From IMG/VR virus record IMGVR_UViG_3300047444_000242, positions 1 to 37,022 of that record: 37,022 nucleotides of DNA. One strand, written 5' to 3'. This DNA comes from a virus. The position numbers and the translations under genes were made by a program. Below the pieces are notes generated by a model, which made no database searches, was not told where the DNA came from, and saw only the letters and a program-made list of their open reading frames with translations. Positions 8,993-17,838 of this stretch are shown piece by piece (positions within the stretch are counted from its first letter, which is position 1; each line of letters begins with the position of its first letter).

Positions 8993-9699
8993 CAGCTAAC
9001 GGTGCCGGACCCCGATGGGAATCCGAAGCTGATGGTCTCGGTGGCGGTCCAGGTCTGCCCGGCCGCCTTGGTGCCCTGGGCGCTGACTCCCCGGTTGAAG
9101 AAGACCTCGTTGGCACCCAGGCCGGTAGCCGTCACGCCCGAGGCGTTCCAGTTGTCCGAGCCGAACTCAGCCCAGGCGAAGTTGGCGTTGCCGCCCGCGA
9201 AACTCGCGGTGAGCGTCAGGGTAGGAGGCGATGAGCCGGTGGCGATGGCCGGTGCGCCGGAAACGAGCTGGAAGTAGCTCGTGGTCGAGCCGCCGCCCGT
9301 GTCCCCGACCAGTGTCGTGTTGGCGTAAGCGGCGGCGGTCGCGCCCGTGCCGACGCCGATCCGGCCCTGCGTGGCGCTGAACTTGTTGGTGATCGAGGTA
9401 CCCGCCACGCCGCCCAGGAGCACCACCCAGCCAGCCTGGGTGACCAGGTTGCAGTCATCCTGCTGGGTTTCGTCGTACGGCCCGATGCCGACGCTGGCGA
9501 ACTCGTCGGGAGTCAGGCCGCGCCAGGTCAGCGGCGGGAGCCAGTCCCCGTAGCCGATCTGCTTCATCGCGTAGTCGGTCATGTCCGCGTCGTAACGTTT
9601 CACGTTGAACGACGTGCTGACCCGCACGAAGTCCTGAAGGCTCAGCTCGACGCCCACGGTCAGCCGCTCGGACGCCGATGCGAAATCGGGATGTGTCAT
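8992..9699 (-). CDS. Tail-module virion protein, function unknown
   Basis: A 235-residue protein. The N-terminal about 90 residues are mixed in composition (Asp, Tyr, Trp), and the remainder is Gly/Thr/Ser/Ala-rich beta sequence typical of virion surface domains. The ATG has a good binding site (AAGGAG, four bases away) that overlaps the TAA of the 320-residue gene upstream. A stretch near residues 85-110 (QAGWVVLLGGVAGTSITNKF) is conserved-looking but matches no family I can name. The location after the Dit-like gene suggests a role in tip assembly or attachment. Confidence 0.65.
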   Translation of the reverse strand: MTHPDFASASERLTVGVELSLQDFVRVSTSFNVKRYDADMTDYAMKQIGYGDWLPPLTWRGLTPDEFASVGIGPYDETQQDDCNLVTQAGWVVLLGGVAGTSITNKFSATQGRIGVGTGATAAAYANTTLVGDTGGGSTTSYFQLVSGAPAIATGSSPPTLTLTASFAGGNANFAWAEFGSDNWNASGVTATGLGANEVFFNRGVSAQGTKAAGQTWTATETISFGFPSGSGTVS

Positions 9700-9707
9700 G
9701 TCTCTCC

Positions 9708-10670
9708 TTACGCCAGGGCGGCGATCTGCTGGAACTCATAGACGACGGCATAGGAGCTGCCCTCATCGACGGACAGGATGCCTACCTGGGTGCCATCGGT
9801 GACCTGCTTGAATTGCAGGGTCTGGGTGGTGCCGCGCAGGCCGGGCGGGACGGCAATCGAGAAGCCCCCGGCGATGCTGTGCCGGTACGGGCCGGTGGCG
9901 GTGGGGATCGAGACCAGGGTCTGCGGCATGACCAGGTTGGGTGCCCCGACCGAGGTCCCGAAGAACGGGTTGACGTAGCCGCGCGCCCAGCCGGACTGCC
10001 ACAGCGCGTCGTTGATCTGCCAGTTGACCTGCATGATCGTGGCCCAGCTCGGGACCGGGATCTGCCAGTTCGCGCCGGGCGGCCAGGCCACGCCAGCCGT
10101 GCCCACGGTCCAGTTCCTGACCGTGGTGTCCTGCGCGCCGATCACCTGCATGACCCGCTGCGGCTGGGCGACGTTGCGCAGGTCGTGGATGTAGGCCGCC
10201 TGCACCACGCTGACGGACGGCGGCATGTCGATCCGGCACAGCGGGATGCCGGATTGCCCGCCGGGCATGGTGGTGGCACTCGATGAGACACCGGAGATCA
10301 CGCGGGGGAACAGGATCTGCCCCGAGGCAGGCCCGCCCCACGGAGATCCTGACCAGGTGGGGTCCTCGGCCCGGACCACCACCAGGTCCGAGCGGGCCGA
10401 GCCAGCCGTGGCCCCGATGGTCAGGCTGGTGTCGTTGCCGACGTTGTAGCCGTAGTAGCTGCCCTGGTAGGGCGTCTCGACGCCGAGCACGACGCAGGCC
10501 CCGCCCGCGATCACGATCCCGGCGGTAGCCGGGCCGGTGGCGGTGACCAGCAGGTCCGTCGCGCCGATCACGCCCTGCGCCCCGGCGGTGGAGGACTGGA
10601 GCATCAGCCGCAGGAAGTTGCCGCTCTCGGCGTTGCCGTCAACCGCGTAGACGGCGCTCTGGAAGGTCAC
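9708..10670 (-). CDS. Minor tail (tip) protein
   Basis: A 320-residue protein. The frame is open further upstream, but the likely start is the GTG at 10670, which overlaps the stop of the Dit-like gene as GTGA, the coupling style used throughout this operon; the upstream extension is Arg/His-rich shadow sequence. The N-terminal half has beta strands and the segments ETPYQGSYYGYNVGND and LVVVRAEDPTW, a pattern I associate with short actinophage tail tip proteins near the Dit. The C-terminal half (from about residue 185) looks like a separate beta-sandwich. The family memory is moderate; location supports a baseplate component. Confidence 0.62.
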   Translation of the reverse strand: MTFQSAVYAVDGNAESGNFLRLMLQSSTAGAQGVIGATDLLVTATGPATAGIVIAGGACVVLGVETPYQGSYYGYNVGNDTSLTIGATAGSARSDLVVVRAEDPTWSGSPWGGPASGQILFPRVISGVSSSATTMPGGQSGIPLCRIDMPPSVSVVQAAYIHDLRNVAQPQRVMQVIGAQDTTVRNWTVGTAGVAWPPGANWQIPVPSWATIMQVNWQINDALWQSGWARGYVNPFFGTSVGAPNLVMPQTLVSIPTATGPYRHSIAGGFSIAVPPGLRGTTQTLQFKQVTDGTQVGILSVDEGSSYAVVYEFQQIAALA

Positions 10671-11587
10671 GCGCTTCCTCCGATCGCCAGGGTGGCGTTC
10701 CGCCAGGTGATCACGCAGGTGGCCTGGCCGGTGCTGTCCTGCCCGGTGAACTTCACGACGGTTGATCCTGGCTGTGCTTGCATGCTGATCATGGCGCTGC
10801 CGGTCAGCGCACCGGCCACGCTGGCGTTGCCCAGCATCGCCGTCCGCGCCCACGGCCGGGTGTCGATGGTCAGCACGTCGGTGGCCTTCAGGATGCCGTT
10901 GTAGCCGACCGAAACCGGCGTGTTGACGTAGCTCAGCCCCGGATAGCTGATCGGCCCGGTGAAGACGATCACCGGCCAGGTCGGCAGCGAGCCGATGTTG
11001 ACGATCGCGCTCTGCTGGAAGATGTTGGAGGCGCTGAGCTGGTAGGGCGGGATCATCGGCGGGGTGAACGTGCCCAGGAAGCTCGGCCGCTGGGTCAGGT
11101 TCAGCACGGTGGGCACGTCGGCGTACCAGATGGTGTCGGCGCTCTGGAACTGGCTGGTGAACGGCACCACGCCCTGGTAGACCGTGCCGTACACCGGGAC
11201 GATCTTGCGCCCGCGCCCGTAAGTGCGCCGGACCACGTTGCTGCCGGGGTAGTAGCCGCGCAGCACCTGCACCGCGTTGTCCGCCAGCCGCACACTGGGA
11301 TCGTTCCAGGCACCGGCCAGGGCGCTGTAGGCGTCCATCGCCAGCGCCCCCTGGGCTGGCGAGGTCAGCACGAAGCCGGTCTGGGTGATCACCATGCCGG
11401 GCAGGGTGTCGATGCCGAACAGCAGGCCGTCGTGCCCGGTGACCGCCTGGTCCTGGACCACCAGCGAGCCGGTGTCGGTGTCCGTCCGCTGGATCTGGAT
11501 CGAGCTGGCCCCGCGCCCGTAGACGAAGCCGGGGCCGCCCTCGCGGCCGATCGAGTACTGGCCGGTCGCCAGCGTCGGGTCAGCCAC
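10667..11587 (-). CDS. Distal tail (Dit-like) protein
   Basis: A 306-residue protein immediately after the tape measure gene, which it overlaps by eight bases. Features fitting a Dit-type protein are the central GRGRKIVPVYGTVYQG strand-turn segment, the FQSADTIWYAD segment, and a C-terminal beta-sandwich opening with PVIVFTGPISYPGLS, like the second domain of siphovirus Dit proteins. In this family a hexamer forms the first ring of the tail tip, binding the tube above and the hub below. Position and length fit. The fold assignment is by pattern, not by search. Confidence 0.72.
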   Translation of the reverse strand: MADPTLATGQYSIGREGGPGFVYGRGASSIQIQRTDTDTGSLVVQDQAVTGHDGLLFGIDTLPGMVITQTGFVLTSPAQGALAMDAYSALAGAWNDPSVRLADNAVQVLRGYYPGSNVVRRTYGRGRKIVPVYGTVYQGVVPFTSQFQSADTIWYADVPTVLNLTQRPSFLGTFTPPMIPPYQLSASNIFQQSAIVNIGSLPTWPVIVFTGPISYPGLSYVNTPVSVGYNGILKATDVLTIDTRPWARTAMLGNASVAGALTGSAMISMQAQPGSTVVKFTGQDSTGQATCVITWRNATLAIGGSA

Positions 11588-14500
11588 CGGGGAGCACCCC
11601 CGCGAAGCCCTGCTGCTGGGCGACCTTCAGCCAGTAGGTCAGCTCGCTCAGCGCACGGGCCACGGTCTGCCCCTCGGGAAGCTGGATGTGCACGTTCCCT
11701 ATCATCGCCCCGCCCGGCGGACCCCCGCCAGGACCGGCTGGCGTCACGTACTCCGCGCCGTTCTCCCCGAAGGTGTACACCCGGCCCGAGCCGCCGAAGC
11801 CGATGATGGGCTCGCGGATCACCCCGCCCTTGGCGTACCCGGCCGCGTAGGAGGCGTTCGCGCCTGCGATGCGGTTCTGGATCATCGGGTTGCCGGGCCG
11901 CTCGTACTTGTCGCTGAAGTAGACGGCGGCCTCGGTGGGCGTCCCGGCGTGCGCGTTGATGTCCGCGACGGAGCCGTTCTGGGCGATATAGACCATGGTC
12001 CGGGCCAGCTCCTGGGCCAGCGAGCCGCCAGGGTCGCCCAGGATCTGGATCAGGCCCCGGCCTGGCGGGTTGGTCCCGGCCATCGGGTCGCCGCCGGACT
12101 CCTGCTCGATGTTGCCCAGCAGCCCGGCGATGGCGTTGCGGGTGAAGCCGTGGCTGGCGAAGTAGGCGGCCATCGCACCGGCATTGGCAGGGACGCCGCC
12201 GTGGCCGCCCTTGGCACCGCCCAGCCCGCCGGGCGGGACACCGGTCCACAGCAGCGGCATCGCGTGGATGTTCATGAGCTGCGGACCCATGCCGCCGCCC
12301 TGGCTGATCACCTGGAGCGCATTGCGCACGATAGCGACATGGCCGGGATCGGCCCCGCCTGCCGGACTGTGGTAAAAGGCCAGGCCACCGGTAGTAGGGG
12401 GACTGCGCTTGACCCACGAGCCCTGGGCCTCGCTGGTCCTGGGGGCGGCAATACCGAAGTGCTCATAGATCGCTTGGACAAATCCTGAACAGTCTGCCCC
12501 ACCAGGAACAGCAGTCCCGCCCCACACATAGGGTATCTTGCCCAGGAAGCTCGCCGCGTACTTGGCGATCTCGCCGCCGCTGCCCATCGTGGCGGACTTG
12601 CCCATGATCCAGTTCACGAGGTCCGTGACCATCTTCTTCGGGATCTGGGTCAGGATCTTGGCCACGATCCCGGCTGCGCCGCCCGTGCCCAGGCCCAGCA
12701 GGTCCGCGAAGGCGTTCTCGAACGCCTTCCGGTTGCCGGTGACGAAGGCCAGGCCCATCTTGCCGACGTCGATGGCCTTGCCCGCGATCCCGGCGATGGC
12801 GTGGCCGACCGTGGCAGCGGCCTGGCCGACCGCATGGGTGACGTTGTGGATGATCCCGCCGCCGGGGATCGGGCTGCCGCCGGTCGGGCTGACGCTGGTC
12901 CCGAACCGGGCCTGGGCTGCCGAGATGGACGGGGGCTGCCCGACCCGGCCGCCGGTCTGGTAGCCGGGGATACCCAGCCAGGCGAAGATCGGGGCCAGCG
13001 TCTTGCTGTCGGCCGCCGAGACCACGGTCTCGTCCTTGGACGCCCGGATCAGCACGTCATCGGCTACCGGCCCGGTGCCAGCCGTGATCCGGCCGCCAGC
13101 CGCCAGCCCGAACGGGTGCACCTGGTTGATGTGCACGCTGCCCAGGCCGATCGCGCCGGTAATGGTGTCAAAGACGCTGATCAGGCCGTCGAGCACGTTG
13201 TCAATCACGAACTTGACCGGGGCTTTCACGACGTCCTCGACCTTGCCCCACAGCCGCCGGATCGAGTCCACCGCGCTCGACCAGGCGTTCGGCAGGGTCA
13301 CCGTGATGAAGTGCACGATCTTGGCCCCGAAGTCCGACCAGAGCCAGGTGTAGAAGTTGTGGCCGATGTCCTTCATGTTCTGCCAGGCATCGCGCCAGTA
13401 GGTCCGCACGAACTCGACAGCGAGCCGGATCAGGGTCAGTCCCGGCATCAGGAACTGGCCCCAGCCGTGAGTCAGGAACTCCCAGGCATCCTTGGCCCAG
13501 TTCTTGACGTTGGTCCACACCTGGTTCCAGTGCTTAGCCAGCTCCACGATGCCGACGATCAGCAGGCCCACGGCGATGGCGATCAGCGTGACCGGGTTGG
13601 AGACCGAGGCGATCAGCCCGCCGATCTTGATGGCCGCCCAGATGGCCAGGAACCCGAGCGCGATATCGCGCAGCACCGAGGCCGGGACCGCCCGGATGAC
13701 GGCGGACAGGGCGAGGGCAAGATCCTGGATGACCCGCACGAAAACCGGTGTCAGCAGGTTAACCAGCCCGGTGAACAGCGGCAGCAGGATCGGCAGCAGC
13801 TCGACCAGGGCCTGGATCACGGTCATGGCCAGCGTGGTCAGCGGCGGCAGCAGGGCGATGATGGCCGACGCCAGCCCCTTGGCCAGCACGGTCGTGACCT
13901 GGCCCAGGAACTTGATCAGCGGCGGCAGCAGCGGTGTCAGCCCGACCAGGATCTGGCTGATCATGGTGGCCAGCGGCTTGGAGACGGCCTCCAGCGCCGA
14001 TGCGATCACGGCGAACACGCCGCTGTTTTCGAGGACCGTGAAGACCTGCGAAAACGCCTTCGCAAAAGTGGATAGGGCTGGCGAGATACCGATGATGACG
14101 TCAGCGATGGCCTTGAAGGCGGCTACCAGGTCCAGGATGACCGCGCCCGCCAGGTCAGCGATCACCTTGCCGACGATGATCAGGGTCGGCATCAGCGCCA
14201 CGAGGATCTTGGCGAACTCGGACACGATCGGTGCCAGTGCTCGTGCGAAGATTGCGGCAAGCTGTCCGATAATCGGCAGAAGAGCACCGACCACATCGAA
14301 CAAGGCTTTGAATATGACAGCGCTCTGCTTCAGCACGGGAGCGAAATCGGACAGCATGGAGCCCAGGTCGCGGCCCAGCGTGCCGAGCACCCCGGCAATC
14401 ACGGTGATGACGGGGGCAGCCGCCCGCAGCAGCGAGACCAGGCCGGGCAGGATTCCGGCGATGAGCTGGCCGAACCCGTCGAGAATGGGGCGCAGCAGCG

Positions 14501-15284
14501 GGGCTACCGCCCGCAGGGCTGCCGACAGCCCTGGCAGGACCATGTGCGCCAGGTCGTTGATGCCGTGCAGGAGCGGCTGGATCAGGGTGCCAGCCGAGGC
14601 GAAGAGCTGCTTGAGATCGGGCAGGAGATCATGCAGCATCTTCGGGATCTCAGCGAACGCCGTCCGCAGCGGCGCGACCAGCGGCTGGGCAGCCGCCTTC
14701 ATGGTGGACTCGAACGCCTGGCCGACCGGCTGAGCCGCGCCGTAGAGCTGGCCGGGGTCCTTCTTGGTCCCGATCAGGGTCTTGGCCCCGAGACCGATGA
14801 CGCCCGCGCCGACCGCGCCGACGCCGAGCGCGCCGCCGAGCGCGGCTGCGGCTGGCAGTGCCCCGGCCAGGATGCCGCCGCCGCCGACGATCGCGGCGTT
14901 CCGCGCGCTGATGCCGAGGATGCCAGGCCCGCCGCCGCGCCCGATGCCCGCAAGCAGGCTGGCTGCCGTCAGGCCGCTGACGCCAGCCCTGCCGCCGCTG
15001 CCGCCTTCGGCGGTGCGGAGCGATTTCCCGCCGAACAGCCCGCCGAGCACCGAGCCCTGCGAGCCGCGTGAGCGCTGGATCGCGTCCCGCGTGAGCTGCT
15101 GGTCGAACCGGCTGAACTCCTGCCGGGCACGGCTCATCTCGCTCTGGTCGATGACGGGCGTGATCTTCAGCTCGCGGTGATCGTCCTCGAACCGCTTGAC
15201 CCGCGCCTCGGCCTCATCGAGCTTGCGGTTGAACGCGGCCAGGTCTACATCGAGGTGAGCCTGGATCGCACCGGCATCAAACAC
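11580..15284 (-). CDS. Tape measure protein with NlpC/P60 and lysozyme-like domains
   Basis: A 1234-residue protein; start GTG at 15284 with a strong site (AAGGAGG) eight bases before it. Residues 1-75 are a charged coiled coil; 90-190 are Ala/Gly-rich; 190-600 are long hydrophobic helices typical of tape measures, which set tail length and pass into the host envelope. Residues about 905-1010 form an NlpC/P60 (C40) peptidase: DCSGF places the catalytic Cys at 932 and GHVAIV the His at 982. Residues about 1040-1100 resemble a phage tail lysozyme, with NIEQESGG giving a candidate catalytic Glu at 1060. Both would cut peptidoglycan during DNA entry. The C-terminal 130 residues continue past these domains. 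It directly follows the chaperone pair, as in most siphoviruses. Confidence 0.95.
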   Translation of the reverse strand: MFDAGAIQAHLDVDLAAFNRKLDEAEARVKRFEDDHRELKITPVIDQSEMSRARQEFSRFDQQLTRDAIQRSRGSQGSVLGGLFGGKSLRTAEGGSGGRAGVSGLTAASLLAGIGRGGGPGILGISARNAAIVGGGGILAGALPAAAALGGALGVGAVGAGVIGLGAKTLIGTKKDPGQLYGAAQPVGQAFESTMKAAAQPLVAPLRTAFAEIPKMLHDLLPDLKQLFASAGTLIQPLLHGINDLAHMVLPGLSAALRAVAPLLRPILDGFGQLIAGILPGLVSLLRAAAPVITVIAGVLGTLGRDLGSMLSDFAPVLKQSAVIFKALFDVVGALLPIIGQLAAIFARALAPIVSEFAKILVALMPTLIIVGKVIADLAGAVILDLVAAFKAIADVIIGISPALSTFAKAFSQVFTVLENSGVFAVIASALEAVSKPLATMISQILVGLTPLLPPLIKFLGQVTTVLAKGLASAIIALLPPLTTLAMTVIQALVELLPILLPLFTGLVNLLTPVFVRVIQDLALALSAVIRAVPASVLRDIALGFLAIWAAIKIGGLIASVSNPVTLIAIAVGLLIVGIVELAKHWNQVWTNVKNWAKDAWEFLTHGWGQFLMPGLTLIRLAVEFVRTYWRDAWQNMKDIGHNFYTWLWSDFGAKIVHFITVTLPNAWSSAVDSIRRLWGKVEDVVKAPVKFVIDNVLDGLISVFDTITGAIGLGSVHINQVHPFGLAAGGRITAGTGPVADDVLIRASKDETVVSAADSKTLAPIFAWLGIPGYQTGGRVGQPPSISAAQARFGTSVSPTGGSPIPGGGIIHNVTHAVGQAAATVGHAIAGIAGKAIDVGKMGLAFVTGNRKAFENAFADLLGLGTGGAAGIVAKILTQIPKKMVTDLVNWIMGKSATMGSGGEIAKYAASFLGKIPYVWGGTAVPGGADCSGFVQAIYEHFGIAAPRTSEAQGSWVKRSPPTTGGLAFYHSPAGGADPGHVAIVRNALQVISQGGGMGPQLMNIHAMPLLWTGVPPGGLGGAKGGHGGVPANAGAMAAYFASHGFTRNAIAGLLGNIEQESGGDPMAGTNPPGRGLIQILGDPGGSLAQELARTMVYIAQNGSVADINAHAGTPTEAAVYFSDKYERPGNPMIQNRIAGANASYAAGYAKGGVIREPIIGFGGSGRVYTFGENGAEYVTPAGPGGGPPGGAMIGNVHIQLPEGQTVARALSELTYWLKVAQQQGFAGVLPGG

Positions 15285-15627
15285 CAGGCTCGCCTCCTTC
15301 CGCCTGCCTGGCCCGCCCGGCTTCCAGCTCGGCCCTGAATGCCGTCAGGTCGAACACCTTCTGGCCCATGTCCACGCCCTCGCGGATCTGCGGACCCGCC
15401 ACGCCGGGTGTCATCTCGCCTGGCTCGCCGCCGCCCTCCTTCCAGGAGAACGGGACCGACTCATCCTCGGCCAGTCCCTCCAGGTAAGCCCTCTGGATAT
15501 CCCAGCTCAGCTCATCCCATTGGCCTGGCAGCAAGTCCAGGTAGCGCTTGACGGTGTAGAGGATTACGCGCCGCGTGCGGTGGGCAGCTTCGTTACCTGC
15601 CCGTTCCCACCTGGACTCGCGGCTTCC
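15277..15627 (-). CDS. Tail assembly chaperone, frameshift (T-type) extension
   Basis: This frame has no credible start of its own: the first start in it is far inside the upstream gene and gives an Arg/His-rich shadow. Coding-like sequence begins where the upstream gene ends (VILYTVKRYLDLLPGQWDEL) and runs about 97 residues to 15277, overlapping the tape measure start. In siphoviruses the gene before the tape measure is made as a short form and a frameshifted long form (lambda G and GT) that coat the tape measure and recruit tube subunits. The shift needed here is -1. The start given is the first shifted codon if slippage occurs at C_CCG_GAA (15630-15624); the exact point is uncertain. The long product would be about 240 residues. 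Confidence 0.8.
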   Translation of the reverse strand, partial: GSRESRWERAGNEAAHRTRRVILYTVKRYLDLLPGQWDELSWDIQRAYLEGLAEDESVPFSWKEGGGEPGEMTPGVAGPQIREGVDMGQKVFDLTAFRAELEAGRARQAEGGEPGV

Positions 15628-15995
15628 GGGGACATGACCTCGGCCTGGAGCCACGCGAAGAAGATGTTGCGGACCCGCATCGGCAGCGCCATGATCTGCT
15701 CGACGGTCGGGGTACCCGAGCACAGCGCCGAGTAGATCTCGGCCATCTTGCCGATCTGCTCGATGGTCTTGGCCGGGTCGAGATCCTCCATCATCGCCAG
15801 GAGCGCGGCCGGGTCGCTCTCCGTGATGCCCTCGGGAAGATCGGCCTCCACCTCCTTGATGGTGGCCTTGACCCCGGTCAGGAACGCCGCGATCTGGTTG
15901 TCGGTGGGCTCGGGGATGGTACCCCTGGCCGCGACGTACGGATTGAAATCCCAGTCGAGCGCCTCTACGACGCCCTGGGCCTCAAAGCCTGCCAT
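15564..15995 (-). CDS. Tail assembly chaperone, short (G-type) product
   Basis: A 143-residue acidic helical protein between the tail tube gene and the tape measure, the standard place for this chaperone. It has a helical core around NQIAAFLTGVKATIKEVEAD and VEQIMALPMRVRNIFFAWLQAEV, and a flexible Gly/Pro-rich tail where the frame can change. It is expected to bind the tape measure while the tube polymerises and is usually absent from the finished virion. The ATG at 15995 lies nine bases after the tube gene stop. Confidence 0.85.
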   Translation of the reverse strand: MAGFEAQGVVEALDWDFNPYVAARGTIPEPTDNQIAAFLTGVKATIKEVEADLPEGITESDPAALLAMMEDLDPAKTIEQIGKMAEIYSALCSGTPTVEQIMALPMRVRNIFFAWLQAEVMSPEAASPGGNGQVTKLPTARGA

Positions 15996-16003
15996 TCGAC
16001 CTC

Positions 16004-16612
16004 CTAGCTGGTAGCGATGGCCGTGAGGTCGGTCCAGGTGATCTGGTTGAACGGGCAGATGGTGTTCAGCGTGAGCGGGTACAGCCGCTGCTGAGCCGCC
16101 CGCCGGTATGCCGTCTGCACCTGGCCCGCGCTCATGACCTGCGGGATGTTGAGGACCCGAGCGTAACCGAGCTGGTTACGGCCGACCAGGGCGCAGGCCA
16201 TCTGCTGGAAGTTGGTGCTCAGCGTGAGCACCGACTTACCAGGCTGGCCAGCACCTGCCGGGGTAACCGCGATCGAGCCGCCGTTGCCCCAGGACAGGTT
16301 GACGTTGAACAGCGTCTCTTCCGAGAGGCTGCACGTCACCTGGAGGGTGGCGGTGCCGACCACGACCGCGACCGGTGTCGGCTGTTCCTCGATGTTCAGG
16401 TCTTGGGTGGTCGGGTTGAAGGTGACGGTGACGCCAGCCTCGGTGGCCCCGACGTACGCCCAGCCGAGCCCTGTCCAGGCCGAGGCCACGCCCAGGTTCT
16501 GGTCGCTCGGCACCGCCGTGCCGACAGTCGCGGTGAACAAGATGCCGACCCCGTACAGGACGTTGGTCGTCGTGTAGTTCGGCGCGGAGTAGACAAGGGG
16601 CGGACCAGCCAT
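16004..16612 (-). CDS. Major tail protein (tail tube)
   Basis: A 202-residue protein with the siphovirus tube protein pattern: an N-terminal strand, the segment LGWAYVGATEAGVTVTFNP, then NIEEQPTPVAVVVGTATLQV followed by a helix-strand unit SEETLFNVNLSWG. Tube proteins of this type stack as hexameric rings around the tape measure. Its place between the terminator/neck genes and the chaperone pair fits exactly. The ATG is three bases after the stop of the small upstream gene. Confidence is high from both sequence pattern and order. Confidence 0.88.
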   Translation of the reverse strand: MAGPPLVYSAPNYTTTNVLYGVGILFTATVGTAVPSDQNLGVASAWTGLGWAYVGATEAGVTVTFNPTTQDLNIEEQPTPVAVVVGTATLQVTCSLSEETLFNVNLSWGNGGSIAVTPAGAGQPGKSVLTLSTNFQQMACALVGRNQLGYARVLNIPQVMSAGQVQTAYRRAAQQRLYPLTLNTICPFNQITWTDLTAIATS

Positions 16613-16615
16613 GGC

Positions 16616-16921
16616 TTAGCCTTCTTCCTGCGTGATGGTGACGCCCGAGTTAGCCGCGCCCTCCATGATGGCGGCGACCGCGTGAGCCGGGATATCGGTG
16701 TACTCAGAGCCCACGTTGATGTGCCCGAGCGCGAACCCCACGAAGGGGTCCTCGACCTTCAGGCGCACCGTGTCTTCACCGGCTGCCTGCGCCCGGATCT
16801 TGGCAAGCTCGGCCTCCAGGCCCGCCGCCGTGGACGACAGGTCTTTCGCTGGCGGCGCTGGCTCATCCGCAGCCGGGACAGCGGGAATGACCTCTGTCAC
16901 CGCATCTGATGGCACTGTCAT
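16616..16921 (-). CDS. Small protein of the tail module, function unknown
   Basis: A 101-residue protein started at the ATG at 16921; a longer reading of the frame is Arg-rich shadow overlapping the gene before it. The first 30 residues are Pro/Ala/Glu-rich and probably disordered, followed by a short helix (GLEAELAKIRAQA). The last 55 residues (VEDPFVGFALGHINVG, then IPAHAVAAIMEGAANSG) resemble the small phage domain in which a strand and Gly turn are followed by a helix ending near a Gly/Ala pair. The same pattern occurs in the small head proteins at 22428, 19672 and 19100. Role unknown. Confidence 0.65.
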   Translation of the reverse strand: MTVPSDAVTEVIPAVPAADEPAPPAKDLSSTAAGLEAELAKIRAQAAGEDTVRLKVEDPFVGFALGHINVGSEYTDIPAHAVAAIMEGAANSGVTITQEEG

Positions 16922-16934
16922 GTCCGGCTTCCTC

Positions 16935-17414
16935 CTACGGCTGGATCGGGATGAGGCTGTAGGCCCGCACCGCCAGCGTCGTGATCGTGGTGAAGTCCAC
17001 GACCACGCAGCCCTGCGCGGCTGCGGTGAGCGCCTGGGTGTTGATCGCGCCCGCGTACGTGACCTGGAGCGGGGCCTGCTGGTTATAGGTGGCCGGTGAC
17101 CACGGCCCCAGCCAGCCCGCCGTGTTGGCACCGATGGTCCCGGTGATGCTGGTGGCGGGCAGGACCGAGCCGGTGCCGCCCACCAGGTCCCCGACTAGCG
17201 CCTGCCACGCGCCAGCCGGTGTCGCCCCGCAGGCGTAGCCGAGGATGACCTGGCCGTTGTTCGGGATCTGCACGCCGAGCGTGGTGCTCCACGCGGTGAT
17301 CGCGCTCGGGCTGCCCAGGTCGTAGCCGGGCGTGGTGGCGACTACCCACAGGCCGGTCAGCGGGTTGAGGTTCAGCGGTATCGGCTGAAGGGTCACGCGG
17401 GGTCCGGCTGCCAT
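16935..17414 (-). CDS. Beta-rich virion protein of the tail module, function unknown
   Basis: A 159-residue protein with alternating hydrophobic residues and many Gly, Thr and Pro, suggesting a beta-sandwich; the segment GWLGPWSPATYNQQAPLQVTY is typical of virion domains. The gene lies between the probable tail terminator and a 101-residue gene, just before the tail tube. It may be an extra tube-associated or neck protein, or a decoration domain. No family is recognised. The start ATG is two bases from the preceding stop. Confidence 0.62.
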   Translation of the reverse strand: MAAGPRVTLQPIPLNLNPLTGLWVVATTPGYDLGSPSAITAWSTTLGVQIPNNGQVILGYACGATPAGAWQALVGDLVGGTGSVLPATSITGTIGANTAGWLGPWSPATYNQQAPLQVTYAGAINTQALTAAAQGCVVVDFTTITTLAVRAYSLIPIQP

Positions 17415-17415
17415 C

Positions 17416-17838
17416 TCACACTCCAGCTATCACGATGTAGGAACAGGTGAACTCGTGCCGCAGGTCGTTCGGGTCCAGCGGCAGCGGCGCTGGCGGGCTC
17501 CCGGCCCGGTTCGCGGCCAGGACCCGCACGCCGTCCACGTAGAGCGGGTACGGGGCACGCAGCAGCATCTGGTCCAGGCGCAGCGCCATGACCTCGGGCT
17601 CGTACGCCTCGTCGGTGGGGCCGCGCACGCGGGCCTGGAAGGACCAGGCATCGGTAGCCATTTCCTCCGTGGTGTAGCCCGGCCCGCCGGTCGCGGTGAT
17701 GAACACCGCGCGGTCGGGCTCGGTCAGGATCTCGATGCCGGGGTACAGCGGGTAGCCCAGCTCCTGCGTCCCGTCCCAGCCCAGCCCGGTCAGCAGGTCG
17801 ATCACGACCTGGGTCACGGCTACGGTCGGCGTGGTCAT
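17416..17838 (-). CDS. Probable tail terminator / minor capsid-type neck protein
   Basis: A 140-residue protein from the ATG that overlaps the previous stop as TGATG; the 17-residue upstream extension is rejected because it overlaps that gene. The sequence fits the small alpha/beta neck proteins of the tail terminator group: an N-terminal helix (VVIDLLTGLGW), a strand with PDRAVFITATGGPGY, a strand in WSFQARVRG, then helix EVMALRLDQMLLRA and a closing strand (EFTCSYIVIAG). In siphoviruses such a hexamer caps the tube and joins the head connector. Position, two genes after the connector and shortly before the tube, agrees. Confidence 0.7.
   Translation of the reverse strand: MTTPTVAVTQVVIDLLTGLGWDGTQELGYPLYPGIEILTEPDRAVFITATGGPGYTTEEMATDAWSFQARVRGPTDEAYEPEVMALRLDQMLLRAPYPLYVDGVRVLAANRAGSPPAPLPLDPNDLRHEFTCSYIVIAGV

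Noticed and set aside
12801-14075. A 424-codon plus-strand frame rich in Gln, Asp and Arg
   Set aside because: Antisense to the hydrophobic helices of the tape measure; no start signal or family.
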